Source: Collinsella aerofaciens ATCC 25986 (GTDB taxonomy: Bacteria > Actinomycetota > Coriobacteriia > Coriobacteriales > Coriobacteriaceae). From it: a DNA stretch of 64,000 nucleotides. The notes beneath the pieces were generated by a model. That model was not told the origin of the DNA. It saw nothing but the letters and a program-made list of their open reading frames with translations, and ran no database searches. Position numbers and translations under genes: made by a program. Shown one piece after another: positions 37,500 to 45,264 of the stretch. The DNA lies in assembly GCF_010509075.1 (NCBI RefSeq), contig NZ_CP048433.1, positions 1,860,001 to 1,924,000 of the forward strand, given 5' to 3'. Numbering within the stretch: the first letter of the stretch is position 1; each line of letters opens with the position of its first letter.

Positions 37500-37812
37500 T
37501 AGTCATTGAGGACGTTCTTGTTTGACTGGTCGTTTAAGAGCGTCCCCAATGACTACTTAGGAATGAGCGTGGATAATCTCCCGTTTTTGGCCCCCGTGTG
37601 GGCTCAAAGTGGGAGATTATTCACGCTCGTTGGATAGGTGTCCGAAAATCAACGCTCATTCGGTTGGCGCAGGGGCAAGCTGTTTTCCGCTGTGGTGCCA
37701 CATGTGAGCCTGGCCTCCTATGCCAGATTCTAATAACGAGTTTACGGAATAAATAGTTATTAGAGCTGAAATGGCCGACCTAATGACGAGAAGTCGTTAT
37801 TAGGTCGGCCAT
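37500..37812. repeat. Cluster of three palindromic repeats left of the IS110 element
   Basis: Three successive long palindromes. (1) 37501-37519 with 37536-37554 (AGTCATTGAGGACGTTCTT with its near-inverse, 17 of 19). (2) 37565-37582 with 37611-37628 (GAGCGTGGATAATCTCCC, 17 of 18), enclosed by GAATGAGCGT and AACGCTCATTC. (3) 37771-37787 with 37796-37812 (ATGGCCGACCTAATGAC, 16 of 17). A fourth, starting TAGTCATTG at 37813, is split by the IS110 element. No gene is visible in 37432-37821. Confidence 0.75.
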
Positions 37813-37852
37813 TAGTCATTGGGTGTTCCTATAGTTTTGTCAACCGTCGGGG

Positions 37853-38988
37853 CTACTCCCGGTAGGGCACCCGGTCGCGCATCACGGCGTATATCGCCCT
37901 GAGCCGCTTCCTCGCGACGGCCTTGAGCGCCCGCCCGTGCCCCATGCCCCGCGCCCTGCAGGCCCGGTAGTACTCGCCGTAGCGCCCCGAGGACCTCACC
38001 AGGCTGTTGCACGAGAAGATCAGCAGGGACTTGAGCCTCGCGTCGCCGCGCCTGGACGCCCTGACCGACCTCACCGACGTGCCGGAGCTCCTCACCCTCG
38101 GGGCTATGCCGCAGTACGAGGCCAGGTGGTCGTGGTCCGGGAACCTCCCGATGTCGACCGACACCGCGAGCTGCGCCGCGGTCCTCGGGCCGATGCCGGG
38201 CACGGTGAGCAGACACGCGTAGGTCTCGTCGCCCTCGAGCAGCGCCGCCGTCTCGGCCTCGAGGGCCCCGGCCTCGTCGAGGGCCTCCGATATCCGGGCG
38301 GCCAGGAACCTGACCTGCCTGTTCTCGGCCTCGACGAGCGCCGGCGGGGGCGCGGTGGAGGCGGCCGCGGCCTCCCCGGCGGCCTCGGCCCGCGGGCCCT
38401 CGGCCCCGGAGCGGGCGATCCCCCACGCCCCCGCCGAACCCGGCGAGCAGCTCCAGCCACCGCCGGTCCGACAGGTCGACCGCGGCCTCGAGGGCCGGGC
38501 AGGACTCGAGCAGCACCGCGCGCAGGCGGTTCTTGTCCCTGGTCGCGCAGGCGACGACGTGGTCGCGCTGCGACGAGAGGGCGCGGGCGGCCTCGAGGGC
38601 CTCGCCGCGGCCCGGGACCCCCCGACAGGGAGTCCGGCACGCCCAGGGCGGTCCGCGCGATCACCGCGGCGTCGCGCTCGTCGGTCTTGGCCTCGCCGGC
38701 GAACAGGCCCGCGGCGCGGCTGGCGGCGAGCCCGGGCAGGTGGGCGACCCCGAGCCCCGCGGCGCGGGCCCGCCTCACGGCGAGGGACCCTATGTTGCGG
38801 AACTGGTCGACGACGACGAGCGTGCCGGCGGGCGCGGAGGCGAACAGCGCGTCGAGCTCGGCCTCCCTGTTGCGGACGGGGGCGCTGGCCAGCACCTCCC
38901 CGTCGCGGTCGATCAGGCAGGCCCAGTGCGACGACTTGCCGACGTCCAGGCCGAGCACGGCCGCGGGTCTGGTGGATGGCGCTTTCAC
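37853..38988 (-). pseudogene. IS110-family transposase with two frameshifts
   Basis: The N-terminal part (GTG 38988 after GGAAGGA; AAVLGLDVGKSSHWACLI, KTDERDAAVIARTALG) is in one frame, the middle (NRLRAVLLESCPALEAAV) in another and the end (LLTVPGIGPRTAAQLAVSV to DRVPYRE) in a third. The breaks fall at C runs on the plus strand, 38618-38623 and 38428-38432. At each, one extra base accounts for the shift, and the frame order agrees with two single-base insertions. Sequence is otherwise well conserved with the intact copy at 9737. Real decay or homopolymer sequencing errors are both possible. Confidence 0.85.
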
Positions 38989-39039
38989 GGTGGTATCCTT
39001 CCGGTAGTCGTTCGACCGGATGGCCTCCCCCTCGGCACT

Positions 39040-39235
39040 CACATTACCAGCCGCGGCGCCTGCCCGGCACTTTCCTATCAGCCGTCGGGGGCGGCGCGTC
39101 CCGCGCCGGCAGCACCCAACAGGCCCTCTCGGGGGCAGGGACGTTCGGCCGTGCGCGGGCGCCCGGTCGGCGGCCCGTTCTGGGCGCGCCTCAATCGTAG
39201 CCCGAGACGGTCCCGGGCTGACAATTTCGACTGTA
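39040..39235 (-). ncRNA. Candidate IS110 bridge RNA (element at 37.8-39.2 kb)
   Basis: Non-coding leader of the transposase. Conserved with 10935-11160: CACATTACC, GGCGC-TGCCCGGCA, TTTCCTATCAG, CACCC, GGCCCTCT and GGGGCAGGG. TTCCTAT equals part of the element's left end, and ATTAC the inverted right end. GGGACGTTC (39138-39146) is identical to nine bases of the restored right target, including the GG core, while CCCAA (near 39115) is the inverse of the left-target TTGGG. In the transcript these would pair with opposite target strands, as target guides of a bridge RNA do. Ends are approximate. Confidence 0.65.
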
Positions 39236-39253
39236 ATGGACGTTCTTAAATGA

Positions 39254-39859
39254 CTACTTGAGCCCGGGCAGGCGGGCGTAGGGAAACGAGTGCTCTAGGA
39301 ACTCGGAGCAGCGGGCGTAGTCTTTGGCGAAGTAGCTGCTGTAGAGCGAATCGAGCACGTATTGCACGGCGATGTGGCTCGCGAACTGCGTGATGCGATG
39401 CGTCATGCTCTCGTGGTCACTCACCGTGAGGTAGGCGGCAAAGCCAGGGTGAATGCGTGCGCAATGAGGCGTGCCGATAACGATGACCGGGACATGCCGA
39501 CTGCTGAGGATCGGTAAGATGTCCTTGAGGTTGGGGGCAAGGCCGCTGTAGGAGATGGCGATTGCCACATGGTCGGGGCCCGAGGCGAGCGCCGTGCACA
39601 CCTGGGGTTCGATATTGTCGTGGCACGTCGCGCTTTTACCGGCGGAGAACAGGCGATCGCGGAACATTCCCGCTGGATAGAGATTGTGCGAGCCCGTGTA
39701 GATGTCGACCTGTCGGGCGTTCGCGATGAGTTTGGTGGCGTGGTCGAGCTGCGTGGGGTCGAGCAGCTCCTGCGTCTCGGCCAGCGTGTTCTGGTAGAGC
39801 CCCTCCATGCGCTCCATGACCTGCGCAGGCGATACTCGGCTTATCGACCCGCGATGCAA
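39254..39859 (-). CDS. SIS-domain protein, probably a 5'-truncated MurR/RpiR regulator
   Basis: A 201-residue protein consisting of a linker helix (VMERMEGLYQNTLAETQELLD) and a SIS sugar-phosphate domain (ARQVDIYTGSHNLYPAGMF, AIAISYSGLAPNLKDILPILS, VPVIVIGTP). Full MurR/RpiR regulators are about 280 residues with an N-terminal HTH_6 domain, which is absent here. The 90 bases upstream do not encode it in any frame. The stop codon lies inside the palindromic repeat that received the IS110 element. It may be a remnant or a free SIS sensor. The PTS EIIA gene is divergent, 135 bases away. Confidence 0.65.
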   Translation of the reverse strand: MHRGSISRVSPAQVMERMEGLYQNTLAETQELLDPTQLDHATKLIANARQVDIYTGSHNLYPAGMFRDRLFSAGKSATCHDNIEPQVCTALASGPDHVAIAISYSGLAPNLKDILPILSSRHVPVIVIGTPHCARIHPGFAAYLTVSDHESMTHRITQFASHIAVQYVLDSLYSSYFAKDYARCSEFLEHSFPYARLPGLK

Positions 39860-39916
39860 AGGAGATGCTCATCCCACGAGCACTACCGGGAAGGGCTTGC
39901 GATTCGAGCCCTCGCC

Positions 39917-39945
39917 TTAGTATTTTGGCCATTTGGCACTATAAT
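39917..39945 (+). promoter_or_regulatory. Promoter of the EIIA gene
   Basis: TATAAT at 39940-39945 with a weak TTAGTA 17 bases upstream (39917-39922), 49 bases before the start codon. Confidence 0.55.
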
Positions 39946-39994
39946 TACTGTAGGCATGCGCACAACGTTGCGCTTAATCAAGAGGAGAAAACGT

Positions 39995-40531
39995 ATGGGT
40001 CTGTTTGACATGTTCAAGAAGAAGGCTGAGCCCGCGGCTGTCGCTGCTCCGGCCTCCATCTCTGCTTCTGCTGGCGCCGACGTGCTGTGCTCGCCCGTCA
40101 AGGGCAAGGTCATCAAGATGGCCGACGTGCCCGATCCCGTCTTTGGTGGCGAGGTTCTGGGCAAGGGCTGTGCCGTGTGGCCCGAGGACGATCTGGTCTA
40201 CGCTCCCTGCGACGGTAAGGTGACCGTCACCATGGGTCACGCCGTGGGTCTGCAGTCCGATAGCGGCATCGAGGTTCTGGTGCACGTTGGTGTCGATACC
40301 GTCAACATGAACGGTGACGGCTTCGAGGGCTTCGTCAAGGCCGACGACGTCGTGAAGGCCGGCCAGCCCATACTCAAGATCGACCGCGCCAAGATCGCTG
40401 CCGCCGGTTACAAGGACTGTGTCGTCGTGGCCGTGTCCAACACCGCCGAGTTCGCCGACGTCGAGCTTGCCGTTGAGGCAGAGTCCGCCGTCGCTGCCGG
40501 TGATGCCATCGTCAAGGTCGTCCGCAAGTAA
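39995..40531 (+). CDS. PTS glucose-type EIIA protein
   Basis: A 178-residue single-domain EIIA of the Glc family (Crr-like), a soluble phosphocarrier between HPr and EIIB. The domain begins DVLCSPVKGKVIKMADVPDPVFGG. The phosphorylated His is in EVLVHVGVDTVNMNGDGF, and the companion His is in TVTMGHAVGLQSDSG. The N-terminus MGLFDMFKKKAEPAAV is a basic/amphipathic tail followed by an Ala linker. The start follows AGAGGAGA. It could serve the EIIBC at 17096, which lacks EIIA. Confidence 0.93.
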   Translation: MGLFDMFKKKAEPAAVAAPASISASAGADVLCSPVKGKVIKMADVPDPVFGGEVLGKGCAVWPEDDLVYAPCDGKVTVTMGHAVGLQSDSGIEVLVHVGVDTVNMNGDGFEGFVKADDVVKAGQPILKIDRAKIAAAGYKDCVVVAVSNTAEFADVELAVEAESAVAAGDAIVKVVRK

Positions 40532-40556
40532 GCTGCGGCATCCAAAGGATGTGCAA

Positions 40557-40586
40557 GGGTGGTCGGGTTATCCGGCCACCTTTTTT
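40557..40586 (+). terminator. Terminator of the EIIA gene
   Basis: Stem GGTGGTCGG with CCGGCCACC and six T residues. The 40587-40843 stretch after it holds no gene, only a small CCTC/GAGG hairpin with a T run near 40700-40728. Confidence 0.8.
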
Positions 40587-40843
40587 AATGGGCCAAGCAG
40601 GTGCGTTTTATTGCAGGGGGCTTGCTTTACGGGCCATTCGTTCATCAAATTGAGCCGCCTGCGCGGTTGTGGCCTCGATTCGTTTTGAATCTAATTGTTG
40701 ACCTCTCCATACGATCGAGGTTTTTTATTGGATAGAAACGCTTGCCATGCAAGTTCTACCGTTCGTATTTGTTGCTCAACAACTTGCCAATGCTTCTCTG
40801 TAATCTAGGTATGAAATTAGCGTACGCATAAGGGGAGGAATTG

Positions 40844-41587
40844 ATGAAAGATATCTCGAGAAGGGACTTTCTAGCCGGAATTGCAACGCTGGGCCTTGCT
40901 GGATGTTCGGGCAAACCTGATAAGACGGACAGTTCCACGCTAAAACCGAAAAAGGGCACGCTTAAGAATGAAAGTAGTCCACAGAGTTCCGATATTGTAG
41001 TAACCATGGACCCTATTTACAACTATCAGGTTGGTCAAAGCGGCTGTGGCTATATTACAAAAATCAAAAACACTAGTGATCAAGTTGCTGTCGATTGGGG
41101 AGTTGATGGCATCGCAAAGAAGGCGGATGGCACACTGTGTGGCACTGTGAGTAGCACAATATCTAGCTGCTGTGCTCTTCTTCCGGGGCAAGAAATATGG
41201 TACTTCGGCGCAATCGATGGCATAGATGAACTACCGGTGTCACTTGAGCTTACGTTTAGGGTTAATTGCTTTAAGAAGGTCACCGAAAAAGACACCTATG
41301 AGTTCACAGTGTTAAATGAACGATTAGAACAAATCGCTACTAACATGTATCGTTTTGATGTCGAAATTCAAAATGATTCGCCGTATGACTATGGTATGGG
41401 CACGACGCTCATGGGCGTATTGAAAGATGATATGGGGAACGTCGTGAACGGATTTGCGGGTGGCTCTGATGTTCTTGAAGCGGGCTGCCATACGATAATC
41501 TCTGCCAATAGTGGTCTCGATTTGACTGGATCTCCCTATGCATCGTATGAGTACAGCATTTTGAAGAACGTTCTTGAACCGTGCTAA
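40844..41587 (+). CDS. Tat-type lipoprotein of unknown function, low GC
   Basis: A 247-residue protein. The N-terminus KDISRRDFLAGIATLGLAGC has the twin-arginine motif SRRDFL and a lipobox LAGC, so it is probably exported folded and lipid-anchored. The mature part is beta-rich with paired Cys (SCCALLPGQEIWYFG). Codon use is clearly more AT-rich than the neighbours, suggesting foreign origin. ATG 40844 follows GGGGAGGAA. I do not recognise the family; an internal similarity to FxxE/DUF-type lipoproteins is too weak to name. Confidence 0.7.
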   Translation: MKDISRRDFLAGIATLGLAGCSGKPDKTDSSTLKPKKGTLKNESSPQSSDIVVTMDPIYNYQVGQSGCGYITKIKNTSDQVAVDWGVDGIAKKADGTLCGTVSSTISSCCALLPGQEIWYFGAIDGIDELPVSLELTFRVNCFKKVTEKDTYEFTVLNERLEQIATNMYRFDVEIQNDSPYDYGMGTTLMGVLKDDMGNVVNGFAGGSDVLEAGCHTIISANSGLDLTGSPYASYEYSILKNVLEPC

Positions 41588-41940
41588 GCAGATGAAAATC
41601 AACAGCGTTTCTTAGTTTGCAGCATCCGGTTATCGTTCTCCCCCCGCAACTTCATCACAACGGAAAGAATCTCGTATGTTTCAGGATCGACGTGAACAAG
41701 CGTGTATCGAATATCACAGCATCTGAGCGCTTTTACATTATCCTAGTCAATTGGAATATCATCGCTATTTTGAGCCTGTCCCAAGCCTGAGGGGTTAAGG
41801 GGCCGCCGGTTCGAATCCGGTCGTCCCGGCCAGAAGCCCGTTTTTGCGACTCAGGGGTTTGGGTCGAGCCGTTAATATGGACTTACTGTCACAACGTGCG
41901 TTGCGCATGGAACGCAGCGCCGCTTGTTTGGAGGAATGTC
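41588..41940. other. Non-coding stretch with a tRNA remnant
   Basis: No gene is visible. The first 200 bases are AT-rich like the preceding gene. A tRNA 3' end lies at 41805-41832. GC content rises after it, so the stretch contains a composition boundary. Confidence 0.5.
41805..41832 (+). other. 3' end of a tRNA gene (remnant or attachment site)
   Basis: A T arm with loop (GCCGG TTCGAAT CCGGT), a seven-base acceptor strand CGTCCCG, discriminator G and encoded CCA are perfectly arranged. The matching 5' acceptor CGGGACG and the D and anticodon arms are absent in the 90 bases upstream. This is the pattern left when an integrated element duplicates the 3' end of its tRNA target. Confidence 0.7.
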
Positions 41941-42498
41941 ATGAAAAAGAAGCCGCTGCTTGCGCTCATGTTGGCTGTAGTGGTTGCATGCTTGATCTCT
42001 CTTTCCGGTTGCGGTGATCCCACAGTCGAGCAACTTATTAACGAAGATCTGATCAATCAGCTTGATGAGATTAAAAATAACGACGAGTCATTTCTGGATG
42101 GCTTGGATAAGGCTGCAGGGAAAGAGTTTAAAAGGGTCGGCATCAATACCGAGGAATACGCCAAGAGCTATCTCGAGGGCTTCGACTATAAAATCGGCGA
42201 CATTGTAGTCGATGAAGATAAGGGTACCGCTACTGCCGAAGTGACCGTTTCTTGTAAGTCGATGGCTCAAATTCAAGGGGATTTTGCCACCAAATACCAA
42301 GAGAAGGTTGCTGCTCTTGATGGGTCGCCTTCCGAAGATGAGTTGTACAAGCTGGCTGGACAGGTAATGCTCGATGTGACCAAGGCCGCCAAGCCCAAGG
42401 ACACCAAGGTTATCTTTAAGTATTCTGCTAACGATGACAACGAATGGTCGGGGGACGACTCTAATATCTCCGAGATGATGAGCGCTCTGCAAAGGTAG
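41941..42498 (+). CDS. Small secreted lipoprotein of unknown function
   Basis: A 185-residue protein with a lipoprotein signal peptide (KKKPLLALMLAVVVACLISLSGC, lipobox LSGC; shortened here). The mature domain is mixed alpha/beta (YAKSYLEGFDYKIGDIVVDED, TATAEVTVSCKSMAQI), resembling DUF5105-like lipoproteins of Firmicutes, but this is only a guess. ATG 41941 follows TTGGAGGAA. Codon use is intermediate. It stands alone between the tRNA remnant and a palindromic array. Confidence 0.72.
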   Translation: MKKKPLLALMLAVVVACLISLSGCGDPTVEQLINEDLINQLDEIKNNDESFLDGLDKAAGKEFKRVGINTEEYAKSYLEGFDYKIGDIVVDEDKGTATAEVTVSCKSMAQIQGDFATKYQEKVAALDGSPSEDELYKLAGQVMLDVTKAAKPKDTKVIFKYSANDDNEWSGDDSNISEMMSALQR

Positions 42499-42818
42499 CG
42501 CTTTATATTTAGGTTGCCATGCGACAAACAGTTCGTTATGCAATAAAGGGAGGATCGTTGGGGCGACCCTCCCTTTATGACAACCAAAGCCAAGTGTGTC
42601 TGCGATATTGGTAAGCGTTATTCTGCCAGCAGTTGGGGACACTCCTTGTGCCAGCGTTGCATCGAGTGCTTGGGAAGATGCGACCCGGTTTTTGGCCGAA
42701 TAGTGGGTCGCTGTTAGCGCCGGAATAATTTAGCCAAATATAGTCGGCCGAGATTGACCAATCCCGGCCGACCCATTTTAGCCAACACGCCCGCATCTAT
42801 GACTTTCCTATCGCATTC

Positions 42819-43646
42819 CTACATCCCCTCGGGCTGGATCCCCCTCACCTTCACCGCCTGGGGGACGGCCTCCACCGAGTAGGTGTCAAGCTCCCTGCCG
42901 CGGTAGCTCGGGCCCCGCATCACGAACACCGACGCCTTGTCGAACAGCCTGTCGAGGGCGCAGAGGAGCGTGTCGTCGCCCGTGAAGAACTCATCCCACC
43001 CGCTCGGGGCGATGTTGCTCGTGAGGACCATCGCGTTCGGCCCCTCCTTCTCGTAGCGCCTGTCGACGACATCGAAGAACAGGTCGGTGCACGGCCTGTC
43101 GTAGACGCATCTCCCCACCTCGTCAACGATGAGGCACGACGGCTTGACGAGCGAGGAGACGACCCGCGAGGTGTTTCCCCGCTGGACGGCCTTCTGGAAC
43201 CTGTCCCTGAGCTCGGTCGCCTTTATGTAGTAGGTCTTGAGCCCCCGCATGCAGCACTCGCGCCCGTAGGCCTGCGCGAGGTGCGTCTTCCCTATGCCGC
43301 CGGGCCCGACGAAGGCGACGTTGCGGTGCGCGTAGAGGTCGGCCAGCGACGGGAGCTTGCCCAGCGCGGCCGCGTCCCGGCCCTGGATCCTGGAGAAGTC
43401 GAAGCCCTCGAAGGTCTTGGGCTCGCGCCTGGGCAGCCTGCTCAGCCTCAGCAGCGTCTCGATGGAGGCGAGCCTCCTCTTCTCCGCAAGGTAGGAGAAG
43501 GTGGCTGCCACGGCGGCCATCTCCCCGTCGCCGAGGTCGAGGTCCGAGGCGAGGGTCGCGAGCTCCTCCGCCCCGACGGCGATCCCGAGCCTCGACGCGG
43601 CGTCGCTCGCGAGCTCGTAGGGGCTCGCCCCCGCGCCCGCCATCAT
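42819..43646 (-). CDS. istB: IS21-family helper ATPase IstB
   Basis: A 275-residue AAA+ ATPase. Walker A is AFVGPGGIGKTHLAQAYG, Walker B is SCLIVDEVGRCVY, and the downstream LTSNIAPSGWDEFF is typical of IstB. ATG 43646 overlaps the istA stop (ATGA), so the pair is coupled. The N-terminal helical region contains EKRRLASIETLLRLSRLPRREPKTFEGFDF, in parts, a familiar IstB signature. The gene is intact. Confidence 0.93.
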   Translation of the reverse strand: MMAGAGASPYELASDAASRLGIAVGAEELATLASDLDLGDGEMAAVAATFSYLAEKRRLASIETLLRLSRLPRREPKTFEGFDFSRIQGRDAAALGKLPSLADLYAHRNVAFVGPGGIGKTHLAQAYGRECCMRGLKTYYIKATELRDRFQKAVQRGNTSRVVSSLVKPSCLIVDEVGRCVYDRPCTDLFFDVVDRRYEKEGPNAMVLTSNIAPSGWDEFFTGDDTLLCALDRLFDKASVFVMRGPSYRGRELDTYSVEAVPQAVKVRGIQPEGM

Positions 43647-44950
43647 TCGGCCCTCCCGAAGTCGAACCTCTCGAAACCGGGTTTCGTCCTGGGCGGGGCG
43701 ATTTGCTCGACCACGGTCCCCACCGGCTGGGTCGGCAGCTCCTCGGGCTGCGCCGGCGATGTCTCCCACTGCCCCTCGCACCAGCTGTCGGCGCCGGTGC
43801 CGACGGCGTGGGCGACGAGCTCGCGGGAGAGGTCGTCGCTGTATATGTGCACCACGCGCCCCTCCCGGTTCACCCTGCACTCGCGGCGGACGTACCAGTA
43901 GGGCACGCCGTAGCGGTGCCCCTCGAAGCTCACGAAGCCGTCGAAGGAGATCTTCCGGCGCGGGCACAGGTACCGCTCGACCTCGGCCGTGACCTCGAGC
44001 GGCCTGGTGTTCGCCGAGCACGCCGCCTCGTGCTCGCGCATCGGGACGCATGCCGCCGCGCGCCGCCAGCGGCCTCCCTGCTCGGCGCACCAGAGGGCGG
44101 CCTCCCGGTTGAGGGCGTCAAGGTCGGTAAAGGACCTTCCCGCGAGGAAGTTCCCCTTCACGAAGCGGACGAGCCTCTCCACCTTGCCCTTCGTATAGGG
44201 GTGGCGCGGCCTGCACAGCCTGGTGCGGAAGCCGACGACGCCCATGAACTCGGCGTAGTCGGCCTGCCAGACGGGCCGGCCGTCGGCATCGCGGCGGACG
44301 ACCACGCTCTTCATGTTGTCGGTGAGCACGGTCGCGGGCACGCCCAGCGCCGAGAACGCGTGCAGCATCCCGATGAGGAGGTTCTCCTGGCGCGCGTTCG
44401 GGAAGAACTCGACGTGGGCGCCCCCGCAATGGTGGCAGACCATGGCGAAGCAGGCGATCCGCGCCCGCTCCCCGCCGGGGCGCTCGACCGCGACGAAGCC
44501 CCAGTCCATCTGGTAGGCCTCTCCGGGCGCCGTCCTGAAGCGCTGGCCGCGGCAGCCCTGCGGGGCCGCCTGCCGCCTCTTCGCGGGCACGAGGTCCCGG
44601 TGCGCGGCGATATAGGTCTTCACCGTGGTGAGGCCGCCGGCGTAGCCCTGGCCGAGCAGCCGCTCGAATATCACCTGCGAGTTGGTGACGCCCTTCCGCA
44701 GGAGGTCGTCCACCAGGCCGGTGTGGCCGGCGAGCACGCCCGGCGCGGCCCTCCTCCCGCTGTTCCCGTGGGGCAGGGCCCTGAACCCGTGTGCCCTGAC
44801 CGTCCTCGCGCGGGAGCGGGTGAGCCCCGTCCTCCTGCAGAACTCCGCGAGGTTGCATGCCTGCGGGTCGAACCCGTCGCCCTCCTCCGCGGCCATCTCC
44901 CGGAGCGCCGCGTCTATAATCTCCTGTAGGTCATCGTGTCTCTCGTTCAC
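43643..44950 (-). CDS. istA: IS21-family transposase IstA
   Basis: A 435-residue DDE transposase. The N-terminal DNA-binding region includes CNLAEFCRRTGLTRSRARTV and TTVKTYIAAHRDLVPAK. The catalytic core has AYQMDWGFVAV (Asp), ATVLTDNMKSVV (Asp) and YTKGKVERLVRFVKGNF (Glu). An intact C-terminal extension carries YRYGVPY-type and YSDDLSRELVAHAV segments. It differs markedly from the IstA at 7052 and belongs to another IS21 subgroup. Confidence 0.93.
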   Translation of the reverse strand: MNERHDDLQEIIDAALREMAAEEGDGFDPQACNLAEFCRRTGLTRSRARTVRAHGFRALPHGNSGRRAAPGVLAGHTGLVDDLLRKGVTNSQVIFERLLGQGYAGGLTTVKTYIAAHRDLVPAKRRQAAPQGCRGQRFRTAPGEAYQMDWGFVAVERPGGERARIACFAMVCHHCGGAHVEFFPNARQENLLIGMLHAFSALGVPATVLTDNMKSVVVRRDADGRPVWQADYAEFMGVVGFRTRLCRPRHPYTKGKVERLVRFVKGNFLAGRSFTDLDALNREAALWCAEQGGRWRRAAACVPMREHEAACSANTRPLEVTAEVERYLCPRRKISFDGFVSFEGHRYGVPYWYVRRECRVNREGRVVHIYSDDLSRELVAHAVGTGADSWCEGQWETSPAQPEELPTQPVGTVVEQIAPPRTKPGFERFDFGRAE

Positions 44951-45264
44951 CTCAATGGTCCTCCTAACGCCGGCGTGTTGGCACCACCAGCGTAGTGGCG
45001 GCGGGGAGGCACGGTGGCCATTATTCGGTGACCGGGATTGGTCAAAATAGTTTGACTATTAGCGGCTAAAATCGCCCGGCGCTAACATCGCATTTTCCGA
45101 ATGGGGTGGGCTGCGGAAAGTGCGACCCGGAATATTGCTCCAAAACGGAATGCAGTTTCCCCGACGCGCCTCAAACGGAAAGCGCATCCCATTCCGGAGC
45201 TCCAAAACGGGATGCGCTTTCCGCGCGGAAGAATTGTCGCAGCTGCGTTAAGCAGTGTCGCTCG

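Larger units (their letters stand above)
37822..39239 (-). mobile_element. IS110-family element inserted in a palindromic repeat
   Basis: It has the same ends as the element at 9626: GGTGTTCCTATAGTTTTGTC on the left and GACTGTAAT plus GG on the right. Collapsing the element to one GG restores TAGTCATTGGGACGTTC followed by TTAAATGACTA, a palindromic repeat whose relative is intact at 37500-37555. About 245 non-coding bases precede the transposase start. The transposase itself is frameshifted, so the element needs a partner to move. Confidence 0.85.
42712..45087 (-). mobile_element. Second IS21-family insertion sequence
   Basis: Ends TGTTAGCGCCGG and its inverse, with TTTAGCC also matching inside. 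A 4-base duplication TCGC flanks it (42708-42711 and 45088-45091). It carries istA and istB on the minus strand and is only distantly related to the IS21 at 6903. It is inserted in the first unit of a palindromic array. Confidence 0.92.
42672..45223. repeat. Three-unit palindromic array, 62-base period, split by IS21
   Basis: Units of 48 bases with arms like CGGAAA-TGCGACCCG and its inverse are separated by 14-base spacers. Unit 1 is 42672-42711 continued at 45092-45099, interrupted by the IS21 element. Unit 2 is 45114-45161 and unit 3 is 45176-45223. After removal of the IS and one target duplicate, the period is exactly 62. The same unit and period recur at 60049-60220. Confidence 0.8.

Noticed and set aside
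41740-41832. A complete tRNA gene
   Set aside because: Only T arm, 3' acceptor strand and CCA are present. No CGGGACG or cloverleaf can be built upstream.
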